A stretch of 64,000 bases of DNA from UBA12018 sp051656605 (lineage in GTDB: Bacteria; Bacteroidota; Bacteroidia; Bacteroidales; CAMTPD01). The notes below the pieces were generated by a model, which did not search any database, had not been told where the DNA came from, and was given only the letters and a program-made list of their open reading frames with translations. Location of the stretch: positions 118,515 through 182,514 of the forward strand of contig JBOGCF010000044.1 in the NCBI GenBank assembly GCA_051656605.1. Reading direction: 5' to 3'. This document shows, piece after piece, positions 1 through 9,392 of the stretch. How positions within the stretch are numbered: the first letter of the stretch is position 1; each line of letters opens with the position of its first letter. Made by a program: the position numbers and the translations under genes.

Positions 1-1476
1 CTTGCTGTGTCGGGACTTGTTTCGGCACAGGAGCGTCCTAATATTATTGTTTTTTTGGTGGATGACATGGGGGTGATGGATACTTCTCTCCCATTTATTA
101 CCAATGATAAAGGGGAGGCTGTAAAGCATCCGCTCAACGACTGGTATCGTACTCCCGGAATGGAACGTATGGCACAACAAGGGGTTCGCTTCTCTACTTT
201 CTACGCGCAAAGTGTGAGTTCGCCTACGCGTACGTCGATCATGACGGGACAGAATTCTACACGCCATCGCACAACCAACTGGATCAACTCAGAGAGTAAT
301 AACCGTACTCCTTTCGGACCTACCGATTGGAATTGGCAGGGTATCGCAAAGCAAACACCTACCATCCCAAAGGTATTGAAAGAGGCGGGCTATCGTACCA
401 TTCACGTGGGTAAGGCTCACTTCGGCTGCATTGGCAGTGAGGGTGAAGATCCTAAAAACATTGGTTTTGATGTGAACATTGCCGGCTGTTCGATTGGGCA
501 TCCGGGAAGTTATTATGGAGAAAATGGCTATGGGCATATAAAAGGTCAAAAAGCGAGGGCGGTACCGGGATTGGAAAAGTATCACGGCAAAGATGTATTC
601 TTGAGTGATGCACTTACATTGGAAGCAAACGAACAGATCGATCAATCGATTGCTGATAAAAAGCCATTCTTTTTATACATGGCACACTATGCGGTACATG
701 CTCCTTTTGAGGCCGACAAACGTTTTGTTCCCAATTATGCCAATAAAGGCAAAAATGATCAGGCGGTTGCTTTTGCCACATTAATTGAAGGGATGGATAA
801 GTCGCTCAACGATATCATGGACCATCTGCAAGAAAAAGGTATTGCCGAGAATACACTGATTATTTTCTTGGGTGATAACGGGTCTGATGCTCCGCTAGGT
901 GCAATGAAAGGATATACATCATCGGCTCCGCTCAGAGGAAAGAAGGGTACTGAATATGAAGGTGGTGTGCGTGTTCCATTTATTGCTTGCTGGGGAAAAC
1001 CGGACAAGAACAACAAGTTTCAGCAGCAAATGCCTATTGCTGAGAATACCATTCAGCAACAGCTGGGTACAATCATGGATATTTATCCTACGGTATTACA
1101 GGCGGCAAATGTACAAAAACCGACTTCTCATGTGATAGACGGTGTAGATTTGACTACACAGTTTAGCGGTAAAAAGAACGAACAACGTAGCGAGAAGGTG
1201 TTAATGCACTTCCCTCATGCTCACAACGGTAGTTACTTTACTTCGTATCGCGAAGGGAGCTGGAAGTTGATTTATTTCTATAATCCGGAGTTGCCTCAGC
1301 ATCCTTCATACGAACTTTACAACCTGAAGAGAGATCCGGGTGAAACGCAAAACCTAGCGACTACCAATATCAAGCGTTTGCGTGAGATGGTAGAGGCTAT
1401 GAGTGCGCAACTGGAAGCCGAACAAGCGCTTTATCCTGTTGATGCAAATGGCACAATATTGAAGCCATTTATCTAA
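1..1476 (+). CDS. Sulfatase (arylsulfatase family), 5' end cut by window
   Basis: This is a secreted sulfatase that hydrolyses sulfate esters, probably on host or algal glycans. The reading frame is open to base 1 and the first visible residues (LAVSGLVSAQ) look like the end of a signal peptide, so the true start lies upstream and the GTG at base 7 is only an internal codon. The N-terminal metal-binding Asp pair is in FLVDDMG. The maturation motif is S-S-P-T-R about 70 residues in, so the formylglycine would come from serine and need an anaerobic sulfatase-maturating enzyme. A DNG metal motif follows at FLGDNGSD, and the C-terminal subdomain is complete. The substrate cannot be told. Confidence 0.93.
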   Translation, partial: LAVSGLVSAQERPNIIVFLVDDMGVMDTSLPFITNDKGEAVKHPLNDWYRTPGMERMAQQGVRFSTFYAQSVSSPTRTSIMTGQNSTRHRTTNWINSESNNRTPFGPTDWNWQGIAKQTPTIPKVLKEAGYRTIHVGKAHFGCIGSEGEDPKNIGFDVNIAGCSIGHPGSYYGENGYGHIKGQKARAVPGLEKYHGKDVFLSDALTLEANEQIDQSIADKKPFFLYMAHYAVHAPFEADKRFVPNYANKGKNDQAVAFATLIEGMDKSLNDIMDHLQEKGIAENTLIIFLGDNGSDAPLGAMKGYTSSAPLRGKKGTEYEGGVRVPFIACWGKPDKNNKFQQQMPIAENTIQQQLGTIMDIYPTVLQAANVQKPTSHVIDGVDLTTQFSGKKNEQRSEKVLMHFPHAHNGSYFTSYREGSWKLIYFYNPELPQHPSYELYNLKRDPGETQNLATTNIKRLREMVEAMSAQLEAEQALYPVDANGTILKPFI

Positions 1477-1498
1477 GCTTTCAATAACTACTAAATAG

Positions 1499-1546
1499 AA
1501 ACACCTCTGATATTATCCGAAATTCGGTAAAATCAGAGGTGTTTTA
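1499..1546. terminator. Bidirectional terminator between convergent genes
   Basis: The inverted repeat AACACCTCTGA / TCAGAGGTGTT is followed by T-rich sequence on both strands. It lies between the 3' ends of the sulfatase (+) and the phosphodiesterase gene (-), so it can serve both. Confidence 0.8.
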
Positions 1547-1564
1547 TGATTTATGGGTATGCGA

Positions 1565-2803
1565 TTAGTCTACATACCAGCAGTTGTTTTGCGTATTAGC
1601 TGTTACCACGCTAAACTTGTAGAAACTCGAAGGATACTTACTCGTATCGACCGTAAAGTTTTCTGCTCCGGCTTTTACCGTGCCTACCTTGATCCATTGA
1701 TCTGCACCTCCGGTTTTGTAGTTGTTGGTCGTACTCATATACACCGTTGCTTTTGCTTTCGGATTATAAGCCTTCCAGGTTAGATTGATGGCTCCGTTTG
1801 ATTTAGCCGCCTCAACACCTACAAGATCGGTCTTTCCGATAAAAGGAACTCCTTCAATCTCATACTTCAAAGACTGAGGAATCTCAAAATTCATGTAGCG
1901 GCAAATAGACGGCATCACATCGAGAATGGAGTTGTATTGGTTGTTGAAGTGTGCATTTGGCTTTTTGTTGGTTGCATACCAAACGGTGCGCTCACGGTCA
2001 GAATGTCCGCCATGTGAATATCCATCGCCTTTACGCCCGTGATCGGTAACAACTACAACCATCCATTCTTCTCCGCTTTTTTGTTCGCGCTCTTTTACAG
2101 CTTCCCAGATACGGCGCACTTGGTTGTCGGCATCTTTCACATAACCGTCAAACTTCTCTCCATTGCCAAAATGGTGTCCGGCATCGTCGGTATATTGTAA
2201 ATAGACCCATGTAAGATCGGGAGCATCAGTACGAATAGACTCTGCTGCTTTATCGGCAACGGCTTCATCGATCTTTAGAATCTGCAGATTGTCTTTTTCT
2301 TTCGGATAGTTCTTATCGTCGAGTTCCATTCCGTCGTAGGCATAGTCGAGTTTGATGGCTCCGGCATCGGGTTTGCCCTCTCCTACGAGTTTGGTACGGT
2401 TATCTTCCCATGTAGAAAAAATAGCTGTAGAAACATCGCGTTTTTGATTCTCTGCAATTCTAAAAATGGTGTGATAATTGTAGTTCGGAGCATCGATTCC
2501 ATTTCCCCAAACGTTGTGTTTATTTACCCAGGTAGATGTAAGAAGCGAATTGTAACAGACGGCCGATATGGTTGGAGTCTGCGAATAACCGCCCTCTTTA
2601 CCACCCATATATGCACGACTGTATCCGCCTTTGCTACTGATCTCGTCGATAGCCGGAGTATGTACACGTTCGATCACATCGGCAGGAATACCGTCTACAA
2701 TTACGAAGACTGATTTTCGTTTGCCCGCAAAGGCTGACGAAACAGCCATCAGCATCACTGCTCCGATAAAAAAGGAGCGTTTGCTTTTCAAGGAATTAGT
2801 CAT
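1565..2803 (-). CDS. Secreted type I phosphodiesterase / alkaline phosphatase-family protein
   Basis: A 412-residue exported metallo-hydrolase of the alkaline phosphatase superfamily (nucleotide pyrophosphatase/phosphodiesterase branch). The start at MTNSLKSKRS is chosen because it gives a clean signal peptide ending at AFAG; longer in-frame starts only add an unlikely N-terminal extension. Superfamily metal ligands are visible: VDGIP with the following QTPT nucleophile region, the DDAGHH segment, VVTDHGR and GGHSDRE. The last 80 or so residues (INLTWKAYNP onward) look like a fibronectin type III module, which is common on secreted Bacteroidetes hydrolases. Substrate unknown; it could act on nucleotides, phosphodiesters or phosphonates. 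It lies 132 bp after cbiB on the same strand with no clear terminator between them. Confidence 0.85.
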   Translation of the reverse strand: MTNSLKSKRSFFIGAVMLMAVSSAFAGKRKSVFVIVDGIPADVIERVHTPAIDEISSKGGYSRAYMGGKEGGYSQTPTISAVCYNSLLTSTWVNKHNVWGNGIDAPNYNYHTIFRIAENQKRDVSTAIFSTWEDNRTKLVGEGKPDAGAIKLDYAYDGMELDDKNYPKEKDNLQILKIDEAVADKAAESIRTDAPDLTWVYLQYTDDAGHHFGNGEKFDGYVKDADNQVRRIWEAVKEREQKSGEEWMVVVVTDHGRKGDGYSHGGHSDRERTVWYATNKKPNAHFNNQYNSILDVMPSICRYMNFEIPQSLKYEIEGVPFIGKTDLVGVEAAKSNGAINLTWKAYNPKAKATVYMSTTNNYKTGGADQWIKVGTVKAGAENFTVDTSKYPSSFYKFSVVTANTQNNCWYVD

Positions 2804-2935
2804 AGTTGAGTGTTTTTCTATTAAATGATAAATTAGTCTTATTCTGATGTTAGAAACGATCAAAGATAACAAATCACCCAATACAACCTTCGAAAAAAGA
2901 AGATCCCCCAACAACTTCATCAAATCGTAATACTA

Positions 2936-3880
2936 CTACGCAAACGCAAGCAGTGCCTCTACAGCAATGGTCACCACCACCATCATCAATGCGACACGCA
3001 GATTTACACGACAGGCTGTTTGCACATCCTCATGTATCAGCTCACGGTCGTTGGTTCCAATATAAGGCTTATCGACCACCTTCCCGTGATAGGTATTGGG
3101 ACCTCCGAAGCGACAATCGAGTATTCCGGCAAGGGCCGACTCGGGATAGCCGGAGTTGGGACTCGCATGTTTGCGTCCATACTTCTTTACAAAGCGAAAT
3201 CCTCTGAGACTGAATGGTACAATCAACATCAGGAAGGCTGTAAGGCGCGCCGGTATATAATTGGCGACGTCATCGAGTCGAGCCGAACAGAATCCGAAGT
3301 TGCGGTAACGCTCGCTTTTATAACCCACCATCGAGTCGAGGGTATTGATCATCTTATACGCCATCATCAAGGGAATGCCTCCTATCGCATAGTAAAACAT
3401 AGGCGCCACTACCCCATCGCTAAGGTTTTCGGACAATGTTTCGAGTGTAGCCGTACGTATCTGCGTAAAGGATAGTGATGATGTTTCACGACCTACAATC
3501 CAACTCAACTGCTCTCTTGCTCCGGGCAAATCTCCTTGTTGCACGAAACGTTCTACTTTCATTCCTTCGTCGATCAGCGACTTATTGCTAATTCCATAAA
3601 AGAAAAACAAGCTATTGAAAGCGTACAGTAAAATAGGATAGTCGGAAAGCATAAATTGCAATACGGAGAAAATACCCCACGTAGCCGCAACGAGCAACAG
3701 GCAGGTAAGAATTCCTTTCACCTTGCGTCTGGTTCCTTGATTGAGGAGAGCTTCCATAAAGGCAATCACATTACCAAACAACCGAATGGGATGTGGCATT
3801 TTATATGGGTCGCCAATGATGCAATCTATCGTAAAACCGATCAATACGGGAATGATCGTATATAAAAATTGTTCTGTCAT
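2936..3880 (-). CDS. cbiB: Adenosylcobinamide-phosphate synthase CbiB
   Basis: An inner-membrane enzyme that joins adenosylcobyric acid to aminopropanol or its phosphate, forming adenosylcobinamide (phosphate). The 314-residue length fits the family. The conserved N-terminal signature IGDPYKMPHPIRLFG is at about residues 22-36, and several hydrophobic spans are present, including one at the C-terminus. It is the last gene of the minus-strand cobalamin assembly operon, 18 bases after the cobD-like aminotransferase gene that supplies aminopropanol phosphate. In some naming systems this enzyme is called CobD, which should not be confused with the decarboxylase next door. Confidence 0.95.
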   Translation of the reverse strand: MTEQFLYTIIPVLIGFTIDCIIGDPYKMPHPIRLFGNVIAFMEALLNQGTRRKVKGILTCLLLVAATWGIFSVLQFMLSDYPILLYAFNSLFFFYGISNKSLIDEGMKVERFVQQGDLPGAREQLSWIVGRETSSLSFTQIRTATLETLSENLSDGVVAPMFYYAIGGIPLMMAYKMINTLDSMVGYKSERYRNFGFCSARLDDVANYIPARLTAFLMLIVPFSLRGFRFVKKYGRKHASPNSGYPESALAGILDCRFGGPNTYHGKVVDKPYIGTNDRELIHEDVQTACRVNLRVALMMVVVTIAVEALLAFA

Positions 3881-3898
3881 AATTATTCTACTATCTGC

Positions 3899-4927
3899 TT
3901 AGATCAAACCTTTGGATTGCGCATCATGCATTGCCACAATCAAAGCCTCATTGGCTTCTCTGCTTTGCACGGCAACTCGGAAACAATGGGTATCCAATCC
4001 TCTGAAGTTGGATGCATCGCGAATCAGTATACCATGCGTTTCGATCAAGAACGCTTTGAGATCTGCGGCTGTACCTTTGCTCAATCGACACAAAAAGAAA
4101 TTGCACGAAGAGGGATATATGGTGATACCATCTAGTTTTGCAAATGCGTCTACCAGAAAAGCTACCTCTACTTGCAACGCTTTGAAATCGGGTAAAAGCG
4201 TCTCGTAATGATCCATAATAAATACTCCGGCCTCTTGCGAAAGTGCATTCACGCTCCAAGGCGGACGCATCTCGTGCAACTGTGCAATTACTGCTTCGTC
4301 GGCAATGATGTATCCCAAACGAATACCCGGAATGGCAAACAACTTAGTCAGCGAATGAATAGAGATCAAATTCGAAGGTTCATTTACTGTTGAAGCTGCA
4401 TGTACACCCGAGCACAAACCGGAATAGGCCTCATCCAGAATAATGGTTGTATCGGGATACTTTGCGGCAACAGTTCTAATCGCAGCTTTGTCTGTAAAAT
4501 ACCCGTCGGGGTTGTTTGGCGTAGCCAGCCAAACGGTTTTATAGGGATGTAAGTCTACAGTCTGAAAATCTTTGAGCGCGGCAAACGAAAGCTGATGACG
4601 ATACAACTTACACGCATCTTCATACTCGGCAAAGGCCGGAATGCAAATCAGCGTATGCTGCTGTTGATACAGGTGGGCCAACAGGTAGAAAGCCTCGGCC
4701 GAACCATTGGTTACGAGTACTTGCTGCGCTGACACTCCGTGGAAAGCCGCAATCTTATCGGTCAGTTCCGTCACATTGGGATCGGGATAGTTATTGATAC
4801 AGCTCAGTTTGGTTTCGAGGTGCTTTAAGATAGGGGCCGACTTATGGTTGCAGGCTATATTCGAGCTAAAATCGTATTTGATTTTTCCTTTATATGCATG
4901 CAAGTTATTTCCATGTCCGTTGATCAT
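3899..4927 (-). CDS. cobD: L-threonine-O-3-phosphate decarboxylase (CobD/CobC type)
   Basis: A PLP enzyme of aminotransferase fold I that makes (R)-1-amino-2-propanol O-phosphate, the linker of the nucleotide loop. Seen in the 342-residue protein are TPNNPDG at 136-142, LDEAYSG around 164-170, and the Schiff-base lysine in HSLTK (K195). It resembles histidinol-phosphate aminotransferase, but its place between cobQ and cbiB decides the function. Its start codon overlaps the cobQ stop by 4 bases, a sign of translational coupling. Confidence 0.92.
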   Translation of the reverse strand: MINGHGNNLHAYKGKIKYDFSSNIACNHKSAPILKHLETKLSCINNYPDPNVTELTDKIAAFHGVSAQQVLVTNGSAEAFYLLAHLYQQQHTLICIPAFAEYEDACKLYRHQLSFAALKDFQTVDLHPYKTVWLATPNNPDGYFTDKAAIRTVAAKYPDTTIILDEAYSGLCSGVHAASTVNEPSNLISIHSLTKLFAIPGIRLGYIIADEAVIAQLHEMRPPWSVNALSQEAGVFIMDHYETLLPDFKALQVEVAFLVDAFAKLDGITIYPSSCNFFLCRLSKGTAADLKAFLIETHGILIRDASNFRGLDTHCFRVAVQSREANEALIVAMHDAQSKGLI

Positions 4928-6390
4928 ACCTCTAACGTTTTATACACATACTCCATATCGATATGTGCTCGTACCCAATCGGCTAGTTTGTCGTAGTTGG
5001 CATCCTTGCGTGCTTTGTAATCGACATCGGTACAAATATCCGCCTCAACTTGTTTCAAGATATAAGCAATCACATCGTTGTTATCAAAAACTCCGTGAAT
5101 GTATGTACCCCAAGTTTTGTCGTTGAGATAATAGCCATCTTTCTCACCATTACCTAAGATAGCAAACGGAGCATCGGTTTCGGTCTTCCCTGCATGTATT
5201 TCATAGCCTTCGCCTTCGCCCTGATGATGCGTCATCGTAAAGTAGCATTGACGGGTTTGCTTGCCCTCACAAAGCGTAGTTTCTGTAGGAAAAATACCCA
5301 ATCCAGGTATCGAAGCAACGTCTCCTTCTACATGCAACGGATCGTGAATCCAACTTCCCATCATCTGAAAACCACCACAGATACCATACAATGGTTTGTT
5401 CTCACGGTGGTGTTTCAAGATTGCTTGCGCCACACCCGTAGAACGCAGATACATCATATCGGAAATCGTATTCTTAGAGCCAGGAATAATCACAATATCA
5501 GCCATTGCAATCTCTTCCGGTTTATTGCTATACATCAATTGCACCTCCGGTATCTGCTCCAGCATGTTGAAGTCGGTAAAGTTTGACATGTGCTTGAGCA
5601 ATGCAACCACAATGCGTACCTTCTTCTCGCCCTCTTTCGCTTGGTGACTATCCAAGATCACGGCATCTTCTTGCTCTACAAAAATATCCTGAAAGTACGG
5701 TACGACACCTACTACCGGTTTGCCCGTTAGTTCTTCGAGCATGCGACGCCCTTCGGTAAAGAGGTTGATATCTCCTCTAAATTTATTAATGATGATCCCT
5801 TTGATCGCATCGCGCTCTTCTTGAGGCAATAGCAAAATAGAACCGTAGACACTGGCAAAAACACCACCTTTGTCAATATCGGCAATTAGGTAAGTGGCAG
5901 CATCGGCATACAAAGCCATACGCATGTTTACGATGTCTTTGTCCCAGAGATTCACTTCGGATATACTTCCGGCTCCTTCTATTACAATCGGGTTATACAG
6001 AGACGCCAGTTTATCAAAGCCCTTGCAAACCTCTTTAAATAGCATATCCCTATCGGTCTTCTGAAAGTATTCGGATGCCGATTTATTACCGGCAGGTTTG
6101 CCATTGAGCACAACTTGAGCTGTTGTATGATTCGTTGGTTTCAGCAAGATCGGATTCATCTCTACCATGCAATCTATACCACAGGCTTCGGCTTGTACGG
6201 CTTGCGCACGACCTATCTCGAGTTGATTTTTGGTAGCATAGCTATTGAGAGACATATTTTGTGCCTTGAATGGAGCCGGATGATAACCGTCTTGCAGAAA
6301 GATACGGCAAAATGCAGCATTGATCACCGACTTACCTACGTCGGATCCCGTACCCACAAACATGATAGGCTTTAGTTGTTTTGTTTTCAT
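4924..6390 (-). CDS. cobQ: Cobyric acid synthase CobQ/CbiP
   Basis: A glutamine-dependent amidotransferase that amidates side chains b, d, e and g of adenosylcobyrinic acid a,c-diamide. The N-terminal ATPase domain has the loop GTGSDVGKS (13-21); the C-terminal class I glutaminase-like domain carries the nucleophile in YGICGGFQMMG (C338) and a late His in YIHGVFDN. The full length of 488 residues fits the family. It overlaps the genes on both sides by 4 bases. Its presence implies that substrates as early as cobyrinic acid diamide are used, although no ring-synthesis genes are visible here. Confidence 0.95.
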   Translation of the reverse strand: MKTKQLKPIMFVGTGSDVGKSVINAAFCRIFLQDGYHPAPFKAQNMSLNSYATKNQLEIGRAQAVQAEACGIDCMVEMNPILLKPTNHTTAQVVLNGKPAGNKSASEYFQKTDRDMLFKEVCKGFDKLASLYNPIVIEGAGSISEVNLWDKDIVNMRMALYADAATYLIADIDKGGVFASVYGSILLLPQEERDAIKGIIINKFRGDINLFTEGRRMLEELTGKPVVGVVPYFQDIFVEQEDAVILDSHQAKEGEKKVRIVVALLKHMSNFTDFNMLEQIPEVQLMYSNKPEEIAMADIVIIPGSKNTISDMMYLRSTGVAQAILKHHRENKPLYGICGGFQMMGSWIHDPLHVEGDVASIPGLGIFPTETTLCEGKQTRQCYFTMTHHQGEGEGYEIHAGKTETDAPFAILGNGEKDGYYLNDKTWGTYIHGVFDNNDVIAYILKQVEADICTDVDYKARKDANYDKLADWVRAHIDMEYVYKTLEV

Positions 6391-6938
6391 TGCAGATAAA
6401 ATTTTGAGTTTTCAATTTTGATGATTCCACTGTAAGGCACCTCTACATTGAATGCATCTTTGGCCTCTACGAGTTGGAAGTACACCAAGGCAGCTCGGAT
6501 TACTCCGGCATGTGTAACGATGCAGACAGGAGTATCCGTGTGCGGTAGCTCGGCAAAAAAACGACCTACTCGCGTAAACAAATCTACGAAGGATTCTCCG
6601 TCGGGACAACGAGCGGTAAGGTAATTATCAAACCAACGTTTACCTTCGTCCTCTTTGTAAATATCCATCCAAGAGGCTCCCTCCCATCTTCCGAAGTGCA
6701 TCTCTTTAAGTCGGTCGTCGTACCGGATTTGCTCATTAAACAAATCCTGTGCTAATTGACTACATCGCACAAGCGGACTGCTATATATTGCTGCTAAGTC
6801 TAAATCTGAAAGTTTATTTCTCAGCGTTTTCAACGAAGCTTCGTACGAGCTATCGGGCATTACATTGAGCCATCCGTAGCAGCTTCCACTTGCAATATCA
6901 ACCGCTGTATGACGTATCATATAAATAACCTTACTCAT
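6387..6938 (-). CDS. cobC: Alpha-ribazole phosphatase (histidine phosphatase family)
   Basis: A 183-residue histidine phosphatase thought to remove phosphate from alpha-ribazole-5'-phosphate or from adenosylcobalamin-5'-phosphate. The catalytic motif is R-H-T at residues 9-11 in place of the usual RHG, the general acid region is MHFGRWEG, and the second His lies in IVTHAGVIRA. The assignment relies on its place between cobQ and cobS, with 4-base overlaps on both sides. A second histidine phosphatase sits in the transport operon (12619-13200). Confidence 0.88.
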   Translation of the reverse strand: MSKVIYMIRHTAVDIASGSCYGWLNVMPDSSYEASLKTLRNKLSDLDLAAIYSSPLVRCSQLAQDLFNEQIRYDDRLKEMHFGRWEGASWMDIYKEDEGKRWFDNYLTARCPDGESFVDLFTRVGRFFAELPHTDTPVCIVTHAGVIRAALVYFQLVEAKDAFNVEVPYSGIIKIENSKFYLQ

Positions 6939-7693
6939 GCCGTATACTGTGTCGCGGTAAAAACCAGATAGAACAAGAGTTCGCCGAATTGCTGCAATGC
7001 ACCGAGCGTATCACCCGTGAAGCCGTCAATCTTTTTATGCAAATAACGTCTATAGCAGAAAAAGAATAATGTGGCAACTGTCAATATCGACACAATAAAC
7101 CATGCATTAAAAAAGATAAGCGGCAATAATCCAAAGAGTAACCCAACTATGAGTGTAGTAAGATCAATCTTATTTCGGGTAAACTGACCTTTGCTAGGTT
7201 CGGTACGGGCATATTGCGAGGTATTGATCAATAGCATCGGTGACAAACGGCTAAAGGCCTGTGCCGCGATGATCACATAGATAAAGTCTCGATTATAGAT
7301 ATGGGATAGTAGTGCAACCTTAAGTACGAATAACATGATCAATGCAATCACACCATAGGTACCTATGTGGCTGTCTTTCATAATAGCAAGTATGCGCTCC
7401 TTTGATGTTCCTCCTCCAAAACCATCGAAGAAATCGGCCAGTCCGTCTTCGTGCAAGCATCCTGTTGTAAGCAACATCACGATGATCATCAGGATCGTAG
7501 CGATGATACGGGAGAAGAAGAGATCTGCGACTTCAAAGGCTGCAACACCTATACCTCCTACTATAATTCCGACTAGTGGAAAGTATCGAAATGCTTTGGT
7601 TTGTATCTCCTCCGAAAACTCCAAGTTTCGTGGTACAGGTATGCGACTGAAAAACAGTAGGGCATTATAGAAGATATTTAATTCTTTCTTCAT
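6935..7693 (-). CDS. cobS: Cobalamin synthase CobS (adenosylcobinamide-GDP ribazoletransferase)
   Basis: An integral membrane enzyme that joins adenosylcobinamide-GDP with alpha-ribazole (phosphate) to give cobalamin (phosphate). The 252 residues include the family motif DGLADFFDGFGGG (83-95), which binds Mg2+, and several hydrophobic spans. It overlaps cobC by 4 bases. A 165-bp gap with a 22-bp tandem repeat separates it from cobT upstream, so it may have extra regulation or simply be fed by read-through. Confidence 0.95.
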   Translation of the reverse strand: MKKELNIFYNALLFFSRIPVPRNLEFSEEIQTKAFRYFPLVGIIVGGIGVAAFEVADLFFSRIIATILMIIVMLLTTGCLHEDGLADFFDGFGGGTSKERILAIMKDSHIGTYGVIALIMLFVLKVALLSHIYNRDFIYVIIAAQAFSRLSPMLLINTSQYARTEPSKGQFTRNKIDLTTLIVGLLFGLLPLIFFNAWFIVSILTVATLFFFCYRRYLHKKIDGFTGDTLGALQQFGELLFYLVFTATQYTA

Positions 7694-7768
7694 GATAAAT
7701 GATCATATCGGGTATTGGTTATACTCATTATTGTTTTATTCGTTTTTCAAATTGGGTTGCCCGTTCTA

Positions 7769-7856
7769 AAAACCAAGCAGAGTTCTTGTAAAAACTAAAC
7801 TTACTTTTTCCGAAAACCATGCTAGGTTTTCGGAAAAACGATACAAGGTTTTCTTT
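7769..7856. repeat. 22-bp-period tandem repeat between cobT and cobS
   Basis: Four units begin exactly 22 bases apart, at 7769, 7791, 7813 and 7835, each opening AAAAC[C/T/G]. Units end in T-rich stretches such as TTTTTCCG and TTTTCGGA. The third unit and its edges form a perfect 14-bp stem with a 6-base loop (7805-7838). The rest of the cobT-cobS gap holds nothing recognisable. Confidence 0.75.
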
Positions 7857-7858
7857 AA

Positions 7859-8863
7859 CTATTTATCGACTTGAGTAACAGCTGCCGTTTCGAAACTTGC
7901 CATTTCATTGAGGAAGATCAGTGCCGATTGAATAATCGGATAAGCAAGAGCCACGCCTGTACCTTCTCCCAAACGTAAGTCTAGTTGCAAGATCGGATCA
8001 CCCTTCAGATATTTAAGCATCAATACATGACCTTTCTCGTTAGACGAGTGCGAAAACAAGGTATTATCCAAAATATCAGGCTGCATTTCGTAGGCCGTGA
8101 TAAAGGCGGATGTAGCGATAAATCCGTCTGCTAGAATAAGCATATTGTTTTTCTTTGCTTCCAAGATACCACCTACCATCATCGCGATCTCAATACCTCC
8201 GAAAGTAGCAAGTATTTCGAGTGGAGTTTGAGGGTTATACTTTGCGGCAACCTCACTCAAGATTTGGTATTTGCGCTCTACTCCTTCGGGATTAAGTCCG
8301 GCACCTCTACCTACACATTCAGCTAGTGAAACACCGGCAAACTTATGAAGCAGCAATGACGCGGGAGAAGTATTACCAATTCCCATCTCTCCAAAGCCAA
8401 TCACATTGCAGCCGTTTTCGAACTCACGACGTACATACTCTGCTCCTTTTTGCATCGCCAAACGACAAAGATCTAAATCCATCGCAGGCTTGTGAAGCAT
8501 ATTGTTGGTTCCGCGTGCCAATTTGCAGCTCTCAACACCACAACCTTCGGGAAAATCATAGTCTACACCTCCATCAATCACACGCAGGTTAATACCATGC
8601 TGACGGGTAAAAACATTAATTCCGGCACCACCATTTACGAAGTTAAGAACCATTTGGTGTGTGATCTCTTTCGGACAAGGACTTACGCCAGCATCCGCAA
8701 TGCCGTGATCGGCTGCAAATACCAAGATACATGGATTGTGTAGTTCGGGTGTTAGCGTATTTTGAATCTTTCCGATCTTTAGAGCTATCGCTTCTAGTTT
8801 ACCTAGCGATCCCATTGGTTTGGTTCGCGTATTGATTTTATGAATGAGTTGTTGTTCTATCAT
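7859..8863 (-). CDS. cobT: Nicotinate-nucleotide--dimethylbenzimidazole phosphoribosyltransferase CobT
   Basis: Activates the lower-ligand base (dimethylbenzimidazole or a relative) to alpha-ribazole phosphate. The 334-residue protein has the N-terminal family sequence TRTKPMGSLGKLE, the phosphate-binding GEMGIGNTSPAS, and the catalytic Glu in LRLGEGTGVAL (about residue 300). It lies 7 bases after cobU. No bluB or bza genes are in the window, so the source of the lower base is not shown. Confidence 0.96.
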   Translation of the reverse strand: MIEQQLIHKINTRTKPMGSLGKLEAIALKIGKIQNTLTPELHNPCILVFAADHGIADAGVSPCPKEITHQMVLNFVNGGAGINVFTRQHGINLRVIDGGVDYDFPEGCGVESCKLARGTNNMLHKPAMDLDLCRLAMQKGAEYVRREFENGCNVIGFGEMGIGNTSPASLLLHKFAGVSLAECVGRGAGLNPEGVERKYQILSEVAAKYNPQTPLEILATFGGIEIAMMVGGILEAKKNNMLILADGFIATSAFITAYEMQPDILDNTLFSHSSNEKGHVLMLKYLKGDPILQLDLRLGEGTGVALAYPIIQSALIFLNEMASFETAAVTQVDK

Positions 8864-8870
8864 GTCGTTG

Positions 8871-9380
8871 TTATTTTAATTGTAAAGGGATACCTGAGAT
8901 CATTGCTACTACTTTGTCGGCATGGGTTGCGATGTGCTGATTTACCCATCCTTGCAAATCGGTAAAGTGACGCGAAACCTCGTCGGGTGCATGTAAACAC
9001 ATCCCGATCTCGTTGCTAACTACAATGAGGCGAAAGTCTTGATCGGCAAACTTGCTCCACTCTGCCTTTGCTTCTTCGACCGACTTGTTGAGGTCGTAGC
9101 CATTGTCGTGAAAGATATTGGTAAGCCATAGCGTTATGCAATCGAGCAAAACCGTCTTGCCTGAAAGATCGAGCGAACTAATCTCTTTGTCCTTCTCAAT
9201 AGTTTCCCATTGCTCTCCACGATCGGCCTGATGACGACGAATGCGATTTTCAAAATCTTCGTCCCATCTGCGAGCCGTAGCCAAATAAACAGGTTTGTCA
9301 GACATGCTTTCGGCCAAACTTTGCGCATATCGGCTTTTGCCCGAGCGCTGACCACCTGTTACGAATATGATCTCTTTCAT
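8871..9380 (-). CDS. cobU: Adenosylcobinamide kinase / guanylyltransferase CobU
   Basis: A bifunctional enzyme that phosphorylates adenosylcobinamide and attaches GMP. It has the P-loop GGQRSGKS (9-16) and the guanylylated-His region RRHQADR (His near residue 50); its 169 residues fit the family. It sits first among the assembly genes after the small secreted protein gene, whose stop is 12 bases away. Confidence 0.95.
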   Translation of the reverse strand: MKEIIFVTGGQRSGKSRYAQSLAESMSDKPVYLATARRWDEDFENRIRRHQADRGEQWETIEKDKEISSLDLSGKTVLLDCITLWLTNIFHDNGYDLNKSVEEAKAEWSKFADQDFRLIVVSNEIGMCLHAPDEVSRHFTDLQGWVNQHIATHADKVVAMISGIPLQLK

Positions 9381-9392
9381 TGTATCTTGTTT

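Noticed and set aside
7..9. GTG as start codon of the sulfatase
   Set aside because: The frame is open to base 1 and would cut the signal peptide, so the gene begins upstream of the window.
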